From: Apostichopus japonicus
Lineage: Eukaryota; Echinodermata; Holothuroidea; Aspidochirotida; Stichopodidae
NCBI RefSeq assembly: GCF_037975245.1
Contig: NC_092566.1
Location: forward strand, 124,001-188,000
Length of the DNA stretch: 64,000 nucleotides
Direction of reading: 5' to 3'
This document shows, piece after piece, positions 34,881-52,835 of this stretch (position 1 is its first letter; each line of letters opens with the position of its first letter). The notes under the pieces were generated by a model. The model worked only from the letters and a program-made list of their open reading frames with translations. It did no database searches and had not been told where the DNA came from. Position numbers and translations under genes: made by a program.

Positions 34881-36029
34881 ACTGCATCCCATTCCCTCAC
34901 TGTATCCTGGTCAATGGGAAGGCGTGTCTTAATATCGCGAAAGAACTACATTAACGTTAGTGTTTCAGCCTGTTGCAAATATGTAGCCAATATTACACAG
35001 CTTTTACTGCCAGGTTTTTGGGGCTAGTATGCAGCCATCAATCACGTTTGTAAATCATAAAACATGGATACTTTTGAACATCACAAAGACCTTTAGATAG
35101 TTGGGGTGATTTAGTTTGCCAGCGGAACAATAGATATTCACTTGCAACAATTGGATTCTCCTGATTAATCAGGACATGGTATGCATATGTATACCATCCA
35201 TGTATGGAATAGAACTAAAATTAAATGTAGAAGATACTATTCTTTATTTTAAATTAAAGCAGACTGCAACAAATTTTTGAACCTACAGAAACTTGTATTA
35301 ATGATTAGTGATACAATATAATTAGTAGACTAAAGCCACACTTTCCATTAGATTTGCTACAAGCTGGTGATATCATACTCAGAGTGTAACTCAACTACAA
35401 CACTGCATACTCCACAATTAAAGGAAAGATAAATTCAAAAATTTCTTACACAGGAATGATGAAAATGGTCTAAACCAAGAAGCATAACATCAACTTAATA
35501 TTTGGTACACAGTGAGCAGAATAATAGTTTCAATGTTATAATCCGAGACAACTAGATATGCTTCTATTACTAGTTTTACGCTAGGTGTAATATGAGCACT
35601 GGTCAACATCAAGAAGTAGTACCAACCATACATATTCAAGAGTTCACCCCACTACAGGTTCATACAAATTATTCATGCTATTTGGTGATGTAGGAGATTT
35701 AATATGAAACACTGAATCCACAGAGTGGTGGTATAATGAAAAACATCTCCAATAACACTGACCACTCAAGAGTGAGTCTACAAGTAAATGTTAATATTCC
35801 CATGCACATCACAAACTGCAAATCTATAAATGCAAACATTGTAATTGCTCTAGCAATTAAAACACTTCATTTGTGTCAGTAATGTGTTCCTTGAACAAGA
35901 CCCTTGTGTAGACTTAGTGTTAACATCTTACAGTTCAATGTCCTTGGATAAAGCACACATGATTACCTACTGCATTAAATTGTCTATATTAGTAAATTAC
36001 TATTCCACTTTTCACACTTTTTCGTAAGG
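34881..36029. other. 3' flank of the renalase gene (minus strand)
   Basis: AT-rich, without repeats. On the minus strand an AATAAA (complement of 35243-35248), about 790 bases beyond the renalase stop, is a possible polyadenylation signal. No other gene is evident. Confidence 0.35.
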
Positions 36030-42583
<6,554 letters not shown>

Positions 42584-43195
42584 TGCAATTCAAGACTGAT
42601 GTAAGACGTTTGTTACTTGCACCCTATCACAGCTACCAACATCTCACCATACCAGCAGCCAAAGAAAAAATATCTTCTGGGCCTAACGTCGTTAGGCTAT
42701 ATAAAGAGTGGCTATATGCTCTCAATCTTTGATACAGCTCCCTCCGGTAATACTGTGCTGCGTCCTGATACCGTAACAGCTGTAGATAACCCTGGCGTGG
42801 TATATGTATGTGCTGATTATTTTTCTCCGTATCTCCGCCTTCACACCACAGAAATTCAATAAGGACGCTAATTGTCGAATCGTAGGTAATTTGTACTTTG
42901 TACAATTTGAGCCTACCTTGCGTTACTTATATCAATTTTAAAATATCAAGCTGCAACAGAAAATTTTCCGTGTAACCGTTGAAATGTGCGAAGAACTGCA
43001 TGACGAGCTGGTCGTCAACCATACTCCGTACAGTATGGGAAGCACTATAATTAAGTTAGCCTAAATTCAAGCTAAACATAATTCTTCCAGAGGCCGACCC
43101 ACGTATACTTCTGGAGGGACAAATTCTGCCAGGACAGGGTCTTACAAACATTCCCAGTGTGCAGCATACATAGGGCGGGATTTGAGTTGTGAACG

Positions 43196-43340
43196 TGGGG
43201 GGGGGGGGGGTGGCAAACCTGCCAGCAAGACTATCTAAGCGGAGCGCCACCATCGGTTGGCGCGGTGCGTACACGAAATTTTTTGGCTTTACAAACCCTC
43301 CAGATGGCCGGAGACGGCACTTCCCGAGTGCTCTAAACTG
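43196..43340 (-). mobile_element. Fragment related to the nested TIR cluster at 15736-17984
   Basis: Contains CTATCTAAGCGGAGCGCC and ACCATCGGTTGGCGCGG, the reverse complement of the segment at about 17905-17942, followed by a region matching the GAAGTGCC segment at 17850. A run of about 13 G precedes it. The termini are not resolved. Confidence 0.6.
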
Positions 43341-44193
43341 CATGTACCCATGAGGATCTCATGTCTGCAATTGTATCTAGATCAGTTGGGGCGGCGCGTC
43401 GAAATTTAAGCAAAAAGTTAATCCTTAGATCAGCAAGAATAACACCTCTGGTAACAATAAATCGCATCTAGACAGTTCTTTCCCCCTTAAATTATTAGTA
43501 TATTGTGCATTGGACCGATCAAGAATATGTTACTTGGCAAATACTGGGGGCTGAACATACCTTTACCTCCCACTTTTTTCATGGGGGATAAGCCCCTCAA
43601 GTCCACCGGTTCCGTCGCCACTGAAATCGAGGCGGGGTGACTTTTTGGATTTTACAATGCGACTATGTGCAACATGGAGCAATGTTTACGGGTCATTTCA
43701 TACGGTACTGGCTGAGATTTTGAAAATGAAAGTATTACATGGCAGTACCAGCATTATGTTTGAACTATTGCCAGATTATCAGGCAACATAGAAATGCATA
43801 ATAAAAACTTGAATGTTACTTACAGCAACGTTGAAAATCAATTCCTGAAGCTAGCACTGTAGCACATGCCGCGGATTCATCACATGCAGTATTGAATCGC
43901 TAGTGTGTGAGCTCCAGGTTTCGTAACCTGTGCTGCGAACCATGTGCTAGCTCCAGCTCCAGTTATTCTGCATGCTACATGTTACGATGTTAAACACAAA
44001 TTCGACTTAGATTCGAAACAAATAGGCCTATTTGATAGAGCTGTTGTGGGGGAATAATTTCGATTAGGGTTTTGCGCATTTGTCTGCAAAAAAGACAAAG
44101 AAAGTGAATTCTGGGAAAAAGTGGGGGCAAATTCCCCCTCTTGCCCCCCCCCCCTCCGCAATCCCGCCCATGCCTGCAAGGCTAAATTAACAG

Positions 44194-45219
44194 CACTAGC
44201 GGATCCAGGGCCTTTGTTTGGGAGGGGCCAAAGTGGCATTAGAGTGATATGGGGGAGGGGTCTAAGGGGAGGGGTGCCCCCTCCCCTTTGGAAAATTTTC
44301 TATTGCTGAATGCCCTCAGATGCAATTTGGTGCGACAAAAGTGTACAATGGTGATGTTAATTTACTTCTAAAAAAAATGTTTCCCAGGTGTAATTTTCTA
44401 AAATATTTATAAAACAAAGTTGGGATCATCTTTCTCAAGAAATTTTATTTCTCATAATTGAGACCTTCTCAGGATATAAATTTCTTACAACCAGCCTGTA
44501 ACTGCAAAATGGTGTTACACTGTAAATCCTCATGCTCATACATTTACATAGCTCCCAACTCTTGAGAAGGCAAATGCTGGTCCATGTCACGAATCGCCGT
44601 CCTGGGGGAGGGGTATATGGGGAGGGGGTGTCCCCCTCCACTTTTGATTTTTTTGGGAATCCTGGTCATGCCTACATGTAAAATGGTGGCACTTAGAAAG
44701 GCTTTTGTCACCCAAAATTTTCTGAGAAATATGCATTTTTTTGTGTGTAACATCAATAAATTGAATAGTAGGTGATAATTCATTCTTTCCCGTGGCATGA
44801 AAATGTTTGCTGCTCGCCCCAATGAAAAGAAATATAGGCTAATTTGAGGTTCAAATGATGCTGTAAAGGAGGTTTTATACTCTATTATGCTAAATGCTAA
44901 AGAAATGATGGTTGCTAAGTCAAAAATTGATGCAAATTTTTTTATGTATACTTGACAATTACAATGCGGTTTTTTCGGACGCTTGTGCGGGTCAGCGGGT
45001 TTGGGTGTTAGAATGCGGGTCTAATTCCCGCGAATTGCGGGTCAGTTGGGAGCTCTGCATTTAATTTTAAACCAGAAAACGAAAAGGTTTAGACTAGTCT
45101 ACCACTGCTATTCCTCTCGATTTTTTTTAATTTCCAATCATATGATTTAGCGGATGTTCGGAAACACTTTTTGGCTCACCTTTGGGGGGGGGGCATGGCC
45201 CCCCTTGGATCCGCCAGTG
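44194..45219 (+). mobile_element. 1.03-kb hAT-like non-autonomous element, copy A
   Basis: Ends are CACTAGCGGATCCAGGG on the left and CCTTGGATCCGCCAGTG on the right (inverted repeats CACTGGCGGATCC). It is nearly identical in inverted orientation to copy B (51793-52827); an internal 63-codon frame in A and its counterpart in B differ at only four positions. It includes AGATGCAATTTGGTGC and GGGGAGGGG(T/G) motifs shared with the small MITEs. The right flank is GGGACCGG; the left flank ATTAACAG does not match it. No transposase domain was recognised. The left neighbour (44120-44190) is itself G/C-run repeat DNA. Confidence 0.85.
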
Positions 45220-45353
45220 GGGACCGGTAACGGCACCGGCCTTCCCCCACTCCCCACCCCACTCTCCCCCACACAAAACATTAGGTCTTCGTTTTATAGG
45301 TCGCCGTTCAGGCACACCCTCAACTGTGTGGAGTTACGCTGGGTTATTTGAAA

Positions 45354-45412
45354 TAATTAGTATAGGCATACATATGGAAATAACTATTCCATATGTATGC
45401 CTATACTAATTA
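45354..45412. repeat. Perfect 26-bp inverted repeat with 7-base loop
   Basis: The arms are 45354-45379 and 45387-45412, containing GTATAGGCATACATATGGAA and its exact reverse complement, around the loop ATAACTA. It lies 135 bp from element copy A and about 500 bp before the sulfotransferase start. It could be a small foldback remnant or form a cruciform. Confidence 0.9.
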
Positions 45413-45910
45413 CAATCCAACTCAGTGAGCATTGCTTTGGCCTTCAGACTCAAGAGTACAAGCAAATTATATATGTTATGACGATTCCAATAGATGGGTT
45501 AATAGTGCTTTCATTGTAGGTTATCATATTATTAAATGACAAAAGAAACCGGCGCGTATTATTTTCGTTGTGTGGGTGCTACGGTTGAATGATTCTGATA
45601 GGGTACAACTTAACACTACTAGTATAGGCCTACAGCAATATTGAAGTTTACAACAGTACAGTATTAGTACTGCTTCTGTCTGCATAAAATGCTCTGTCTA
45701 TACGGGAGCCATTTTTCTTCTTACTTTGGTATTAAAATTGGGTGATAGATATTTCTCAAAAGCCATACAGAGATAGGATCAAGTTGAATGTAGGCTTACT
45801 TTGGAACAAGGTTTCTAAAATAATTGGAAGTATTTTGAAAAGGTATACAGCATATATGCTGCTGCTGCTACTGTGATAGTGTTGATTCCTACAGAAGTCC
45901 TCGGTGTTGA

Positions 45911-48576
45911 ATGCATCAGCATGCTACAATGGACAGAGCAACACGCTTAGAGTTGAAAAAGCTACTCGTTCTTGTAGTTATTATATCTGCTACTGGGATC
46001 GTTCTCCAAATATCAATGGTGAACAATATTATGGATGCAAGATATTCCCGCATTCTGCCTTACATCACCAACCAACTCAGAAGAGAAAACGGTAAGTATA
46101 TACAGGCCCAATATTAATATGACCACAGTCATATCAATATCTTATCTCAGCCATGTAGGGCACTAAATTGCCGGACCGGTGCTGGTTGGGGCGAGGGCTT
46201 GGTCGGATCCCATTTTGGCCTGTGTACGCTATAAATCTCACTCGACCATGGCACTTTAATTTGGTCCGCAGGTAACATTCCGCCCTTAGGTCACATATGA
46301 CATTGTTATCGGCGGAAAGCTTTCCCCAGTGGCGTGCACAAAGGTTTAGAGTATTGTACATTTTGTTTGTTTTTATTTGTGAAAGAACACACCTCCCTCC
46401 TTCTTTACAATGTGAGGGCGTTGTGGTCAAGTGGTTAAGGCAGTGGACTTGTGATCTAAGGATTACAGGTTCGAGCCCTGGCCTTGTGTCCTTGGGCAAG
46501 GCGCTTTATCTCCATTGCCTCTCTTCACCCAGGTGTATAAATGGGGACTTGCGAGGTAACTTGTAAATATAGTTGCGTGCGCCGGTTTATGGCTGCACCC
46601 TATGGGAAGTCCCCCGGGGGACACGTGGTTGTGGTGCACTGTGGTGCCCCAGGAGAGATTGATTGAATTGTGCACACTTTGGTGCATGTGTAGGTGTATC
46701 AAGTTACCATGGTTGTAAAGTCGTGTGAGAGGGCCTTGGCCCTGAACAAGACTGTAAACCTAAATAATAGAAAATATACAGTCAACAGTTCGATTTAGAG
46801 AAGCAATATACGCATAGTTCTGTCTTATCCAGCATGGCGGGTGTGTGTGTTCACCATAAAAGAGATTATTGAATGATAGCGGGTTACCTAGCTATGTCAA
46901 TTATTATTATTTAGAGAGGGACGATTAGTTGTTGTATAGGTTACTTTATTTCTAAATTTGACTGATTTTTAGATTTGATATTCTACCTTTCGATTCCTTC
47001 CTTTAGGTCAGATTGTTGGTAGAGTGCTTCGTACTCACACAACCTACTCTGGTAATAACTCTTTTGTAATTATGCTCACCAACCTATCTCTGCAGAGCAA
47101 CCAAACTCTGGATGATATTTTACTAAAGGTTTGTGTATTACGTTGGTTTATATATCTGTCCGACTATCACTTTACGATAACTTAACGTTCACATATAATA
47201 AGTGTTTTTATGAACGCGAGTGCACATGCTTGAAATGAAACTGTAGTCGTGAAGAAAGAAATGATAACGTTCAAGCTGTTGATGCTCAGATTTACCTTCA
47301 TTACTTCCCTTTATATGTTCTTTCACAATTCTCCCCAACACTTTGCTTTGCCGTTCTATACCCCCCCCCCCCTCCCGGCCCGCCCCAGCACCATCCTTCT
47401 GGTTGTGCAGTTAACACCAACAACTTTTGCAGTGTACTGAATTCAATATGAATGAATTGTGGCCGAAAGAATTTTAAAACAGAATTGGTGTGAAGTGTAT
47501 TCTGTTAAAGATATAAATGAATATGTGGCTGTGAAATATGGGAATAACATGTTTTACCGATATGGAAGTTTATAGAATCAGGGAATTACAGGACTCTGGT
47601 AACATATAGAGTAATTGATAAACACAGTCTCTCTATAATTGGCATTTAAAGACAAATTATGTGAAGCAACTCAAGCAGTGAGAACACTCACAGCACAACT
47701 AAACGGTACTCTGTCAAACTGTTTCCTTCTCATGTTTCACAGAATAAATCACTGACCTCAAAAGAATGGCTGTACTTAATGGAAACGAGACAAATGATAC
47801 GAACTGATCGCACAAAACGGATATGCGCGCAGCTCAATCTATCGAAATTCACCGCAGAGGAAATGCTTGAGCGCAAGGGATTACGCGCAACTTTTTACTC
47901 CAACGACCCATATAAAATCACATTTAGCGTTGTCAAGAAAGCAGCTTCGAATAACTTTGAAAACCTTTTCAAAGAATTAGGAGGTCTGACCAGATTATTT
48001 ATGTTGCCAGATGACATGTGTAAACCACGATTGGAATCTTACACGAAGGTTCTCTTCATCCGCCACCCATTGTCACGTGTTCTCTCTGCATATATTGATA
48101 AATTTGTTCTTCATCATATCGATCACTTCATTGGCATCGGAAGAAACATAATATATGCACATCGTAAAAATGTTAGCAAACAGGAACGGATTGCAGCGGC
48201 GAAGAAAGCAACGGACGTGAAATTCAAAGAGTTCATCGCATACATAACTGGTGATCCCAAGCACAGAAAAAATACACACTGGAACAACTATTGGAAACAT
48301 AACAGAGTATGTGAAATACAGTATGACTTTATTGGTAAGCTTGAAACAATACGCGATGACGTTAAGTATATGTTGTATAAACTAAAAGTGGACAATCTGA
48401 CGCAACTGGACATACCCAGAGCTTATATGACCTACCACGGAGATCGGGATAAACTTCGATCTTACTATCAAGATATATCCAAAGGACTCTTAAGGCAATT
48501 TTTTTCTGTATATAAAACGGATTTTGAGCTCTTTGGTTACAGTATGGACCTACTAGGCCATAGTATTTGGTCGTAA
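45911..48576 (+). CDS. Golgi carbohydrate sulfotransferase, CHST8-14 / Sulfotransfer_2 family (complete, three exons)
   Basis: Exons are 45911-46091, 47007-47128 and 47743-48576, with phase-1 and phase-0 junctions, giving 378 residues. An in-frame ATG at 45929 would give 372, and I cannot decide between the two. Residues about 18-36 (LLVLVVIISATGIVLQISM) form a type II signal anchor after a short basic cytosolic tail. In exon 3, VVKKAASNNF (about 164-173) is the 5'-phosphosulfate loop for PAPS, where many family members have PKVA(C/S). VLFIRHPLSRVLSAYIDKF (about 204-222) is the 3'-phosphate-binding motif, and YDFIGKLET (about 295-303) is a conserved family block. Several N-glycosylation sequons are present (NNS, NLS, NQT, NKS, NVS, NLT). 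Family members sulfate GalNAc, dermatan/chondroitin or HNK-1 glycans in the Golgi lumen; the acceptor here is unknown. A poly(A) signal is likely at 48855. Confidence 0.88.
46414..46790 (+). mobile_element. tRNA-derived SINE in sulfotransferase intron 1
   Basis: The head has an A box (GTGGTCAAGTGGTTAAGGC, 46423-46441) and a B box (GGTTCGAGCCC, 46469-46479). The body contains CCTTGGGCAAGGCGCTTTAT, CACCCAGGTGTATAAATGGG and a tail around CTGTAAACCTAAATAATAG. It lies in the same orientation as the gene. The body motif is one I associate with widespread invertebrate SINEs, but I cannot name the family. Its ends are approximate. Confidence 0.75.
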
Positions 48577-48854
48577 CATACTATTTTAAATATATACCTT
48601 TAAGTATGTATCAACTCACTGAAGAAAACGACTTGTGCATTATATTTTCTCTGAGTCGAACTGATACTGAACATGCTTCGATGAAGGCATGAAAAGGAGA
48701 CAACTCAGCTAGGATCCGTCACAAGGTACGATAAGGTACGATATACAGCTGCTTCAATGACGGGCTGACTTTTATGATAGTTACTATTATGTTCTCTCGT
48801 TTCTCGTATACTCTCCACAGTGGAATATGTAAGAATGCGATAAAGATCTTTTAG

Positions 48855-48860
48855 AATAAA
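48855..48860 (+). terminator. Candidate sulfotransferase polyadenylation signal
   Basis: AATAAA in the context TTAGAATAAAGTTC, about 280 bases after the stop codon. It is the best hexamer in the downstream flank. Confidence 0.5.
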
Positions 48861-49084
48861 GTTCAGGAAAACTGCATTTTCGAATGATCGTATAGTTATT
48901 TAACAAGGTTTCCTATGTACGGTTAAAGTTCGGTTACGGCTAAATTGCCAAAGCTTATTGTAACATAATTATCACGTGCATTTAACTGCAAATAGCTGCA
49001 TAAAATAGTGCTGAACTATTGTTTTGATCTAATACCTACATGTAATGTACTCTATGAACGAGATATAGAAACTTGGTGAATGGA

Positions 49085-49245
49085 TGTGTGTCCATTAGTG
49101 AGGGGGGGGGGGGGCGGGGTGACATATAATTTAGTATGGGGTGGACAAGGGCGTGGGAGTGTCAGGTGTGTCCATTAGTGAGGGGGGGGGCGGGGTGACA
49201 TATAATTTAGTATGGGGTGGACAAGGGCGTGGGAGTGTCAGTGAA
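49085..49245. repeat. ~81-bp tandem duplication
   Basis: Two adjacent copies of a segment containing TGTGTCCATTAGTGAGGGGG, GACATATAATTTAGTATGGG and ACAAGGGCGTGGGAGTGTCA. They differ in the length of the internal G run. Confidence 0.88.
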
Positions 49246-49549
49246 ATCAAAAGTCGGATTCAAATCAATTCTCCAAGTCGATTTCAAAATTGGAGCCGAA
49301 TTCAAATGAAAGTATAAGAGAATAAACAAAAACAAGTTGAAAAAGAAACAAATATTTCTCTCTGTTTTTCTACATTTCCTATATTTTGATAATATTAGGC
49401 CAACAAGATGCTACAGCTCCCGCGGCCCTTTATACCACATCCGCTAGAATTGAATAACTCTCAGAAATATATTTCTGTGCCTTGCTTCAAGAACATGAAA
49501 AATCTGCAAACACGGCAGCTGAGTTTTCATGCATGTATCTCCAACAGGG

Positions 49550-50215
49550 CTTGGAACGCATTCCAGAGAACTGTAATTCCTCTTTCTGACAAGTGTTTGT
49601 GTGCTGTGAAGATGCTACGAGGAACAAGAATTATCATCAAATGCTTCAGTGGTGTTCGCTCTCTGCACCCACCAGTGCATTAAAATAAATTCCAGAGAAC
49701 TGTAAATCCTCTTTCTGGCAAGTGTTTGTGTGCTGTGAAGATGCTACGAGGAACTAGAATTATCATCAAATGCTTCAGTGGTGTTCGCTCTCTGCACCCA
49801 CCAGTGCATTAAAATAAATTCCAGAGAACTGTAAATCCTCTTTCTGACAAGTGTTTGTGTGCTGTGAAGATGCTACGAGGAACAAGAATATCGTCAAATG
49901 CTTCAGTGGTGTTCGCTCTCTGCACCCACCAGGGCATTAAAATACATTCCAGAGAACTGTAATTCCTCTTTCTGACAAGTGTTTGTGTGCTGTGAAGATG
50001 CTACGAGGAACAAGAATTATCATCAAATGCTCCAGTGGTGTTCGCTCTCTGTACCCACCAGGGCATTAAAATACATGCCAGAGAACTGTAATTTCTCTTT
50101 CTGACAAGTGTTTGTGTGCTGTGAAGATGCTACGAGGAACAAGAAATATCGTCAAATGCTTCAGTGGTGTTCACTCTCTGCACCCACCAGGGCATTAAAA
50201 TACATTCCAGAGAAA
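49550..50215. repeat. ~130-bp tandem array, five copies
   Basis: The unit contains TTCCAGAGAACTGTAA, CTGACAAGTGTTTGTGTGCT, GAAGATGCTACGAGGAAC and GTGTTCGCTCTCTGCACCCA. Copies start about every 126-131 bp. The open frame at 49408-49683 runs into the first unit and has no recognisable domain. Confidence 0.9.
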
Positions 50216-51439
50216 TTGAATTCATCTCTCTCATATGTACTTTACTACTTTAATCTCGCTACGTGAGAACCAGAAATGCTCCCAAAACGCTACAGCTTCA
50301 GGACCTTTCCCCTAGGGACCCCTTTAAAGTTCTAAGATTGGCATATATTCATAGACTTGTTGAGTAAATCCTTTTTGTGGCATGTAATCTTAATTTTTCT
50401 AAAAATGATATACCTTCGGGGACTTCGCCTCACCCAGTACTGCCCATCCAATAACATTTGCAGTTGTAATTATAAGACAAAATTAATCTTTTACTGGTTT
50501 AATTGACAAAACGTTGCTGAGCCAGTCGCAAAAACAGGTAGCCGGTCTCGTCTATATGTATCATACGAAATAAATCTATCTATCTTCAATCTACTCCGGT
50601 CTTCTTTATATAATCCCCTTACACCATCCTATGAGCAGCCACAGCAAAAATTAGTTTACAAACATTTTAATTTCAAACATGCTTTTTGAGAGAGGGGGGG
50701 GGGGTAGGTGAGCCCATTCCATATGAGTGTCGTACACACTAAAAAGTTACAATAGGAAGCAGAATTTATGTTCGGTTATATGTTTAGTATGAGAACTCAT
50801 TTTGAACACAATTTCCAGAACCAAGAAACACGCCTACTTCTTCTTTGTTATTTAATGAAGTAATGAGTTGATAAAGAATGTCGATGTCAAATCGCGTCAA
50901 CATGCAAAATATATGTATTTCCACGAACGACTGGCAGTGTTAAGTCAATGGCCTGTCCGAGTCTTTGCTTTAAAAAAATAACATTCGCCATTTTGGTTGA
51001 GTGTAGACTGTTAGTGTACAACTGAATTATGCGTAGGCATTGAGTTAATTGGATGATCTTTTATGGGGACACATAAAGGTATATGGGCTTACTGGCTCTA
51101 ATTTTTTTGATTGGAGCTTGAATATCATATTTTTGGTGTTGCATATATTACACCAAATCCACCAAAACAAAAGTTTAAACCATATGATCCAATAAAACAT
51201 TTGTATGTATGTGTGCGTTTGTTTTGCTATCTGACCGAGGACTTGAACAAAAGAATTTCAGGTCCTCGGTTGTGATTTCTAAAAAATCACCACGTCCACG
51301 GAAGAATTCTATTGCAAGTGTATTGTTAAGGTTAGGGTACGTGGATTTGAACAATGGAAAATACAATGGGGTCCTCGGACTGAATGTAATACAAACATGT
51401 GTATGTGTTTATATGTGTGTGTGTGTGTGTGTGTATGTG

Positions 51440-51792
51440 ACGCCCTTGGCTCGTAAACACGATAACTCAACAATGGCCAGTTGGATTGAGATCATACTTA
51501 GTACATAGATGCGCCATACTGAGTAGATTTTGAAGCTCATCTCATGAATATTAATGAGGTCACGGAGTCAAACGTAAAAAATCTTCAAAAGCTAATAACT
51601 CCGCAACCAAAAGTCCGAATTTATTTATACTTAATAATAATATGTTGGTAGATAGCAGGTACATGGTGATATATGTTCAAGTTGATATTATGCATATTTG
51701 TTAGGGGGCGGGGCTTAAGTTGATTTTTACTAAAATAGCTTGTAAACACGGTAACTGAATAACTAAAAATAAGTTGGATTGAAGTCATACTG
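51440..51792. repeat. Two diverged copies of a short repeat, the second cut by element copy B
   Basis: The segment near 51450-51500 (TAAACACGATAACTC, GTTGGATTGAGATCATAC) resembles 51738-51790 (TAAACACGGTAACTG, GTTGGATTGAAGTCATAC). In the first copy the sequence continues TTAGTACATAG; in the second it stops at CATACTG, exactly where element copy B begins. A TG microsatellite lies just upstream (51404-51438). Confidence 0.6.
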
Positions 51793-52827
51793 CACTGGCG
51801 GATCCAAGGGGGGGGGGGCCAAGGGGGGCCATGCCCCCCCAAAGGTGAGCCAAAAAGTGTTTCCGAACATCCGCTAAATCATATGATTGGAAATTTAAAA
51901 AAAATCGAGAGGAATAGCAGTGGTAGACTAGTCTAAACCTTTTCGTTTTCTGGTTTAAAATTAAATGCAGAGCTCCCAACTGACCCGCAATTCGCGGGAA
52001 TTAGACCCGCATTCTAACACCCAAACCCGCTGACCCGCACAAGCGTCCGAAAAAACCGCATTGTAATTGTCAAGTATACATAAAAAAATTTGCATCAAAT
52101 TTTGACTTAGCAACCATCATTTCTTTAGCATTAAGCATAATAGAGTATAAAACCTCCTTTACAGCATCATTTGAACCTCAAATTAGCCTATATTTCTTTT
52201 CATTGGGGCGAGCAGCGAACATTTTCATGCCACGGGAAAGAATGAATTATCACCTACTATTCAATTTATTGATGTTACACACAAAAAAATGCATATTTCT
52301 CAGAAAATGTTGGGTGACAAATTCCTTTCTAAGTGCCACCATTTTACATGTAGGCATGACCAGGATTCCCAAAAAACTCAAAAGGGGAGGGGGACACCCC
52401 CTCCCCATATACCCCTCCCCCAGGACGGCGATTCGTGACATGGACCAGCATTTGCCTTCTCAAGAGTTGGGAGCTATGTAAATGTATGAGCATGAGGATT
52501 TACAGTTTAACACCATTTTGCAGTTACAGGCTGGTTATAAGAAATTTATAACCTGAGAAGGGTCTCAATTATGAGAAATAAAATTTCTTGAGAAAGATGA
52601 TCCCAACTTTGTTTTATAAATATTTTAGAAAATTACACCTGGGAAACATTTTTTTTAGAAGTAAATTAACATCACCATTGTACACTTTTGTCGCACCAAA
52701 TTGCATCTGAGGGCATTCAGCAATAGAAAATTTTCCAAAGGGGAGGGGGCACCCCTCCCCTTAGACCCCTCCCCCATATCACTCTAATGCCACTTTGGCC
52801 CCTCCCAAACAAAGGGATCCGCCAGTG
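51793..52827 (-). mobile_element. 1.03-kb hAT-like non-autonomous element, copy B (inverted relative to A)
   Basis: It begins CACTGGCGGATCCAAGG and ends GGATCCGCCAGTG. The interior is the reverse complement of copy A at high identity, apart from small indels in the G runs. The right flank CCGGTCCC (52828-52835) is the exact reverse complement of copy A's right flank GGGACCGG (45220-45227). The left flank TCATACTG shows no matching duplication. No coding capacity was recognised. Confidence 0.85.
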
Positions 52828-52835
52828 CCGGTCCC

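Noticed and set aside
33290-34900. Long repetitive frames on both strands (23-residue repeat)
   Set aside because: The 69-bp unit is a multiple of three and happens to lack stops. Frames end wherever the 2-base-deleted unit occurs. Frames on opposite strands are equally open, so coding is unlikely.
44544-44822. 92-codon frame duplicated at 52203-52481, possible conserved gene
   Set aside because: Both copies lie inside the inverted 1.03-kb elements. The similarity reflects recent element duplication, and the opposite strand is open too.
49408-49683. 91-codon frame as a gene
   Set aside because: It overlaps the first unit of a 130-bp tandem array, has no domain, and the later units do not keep the frame.
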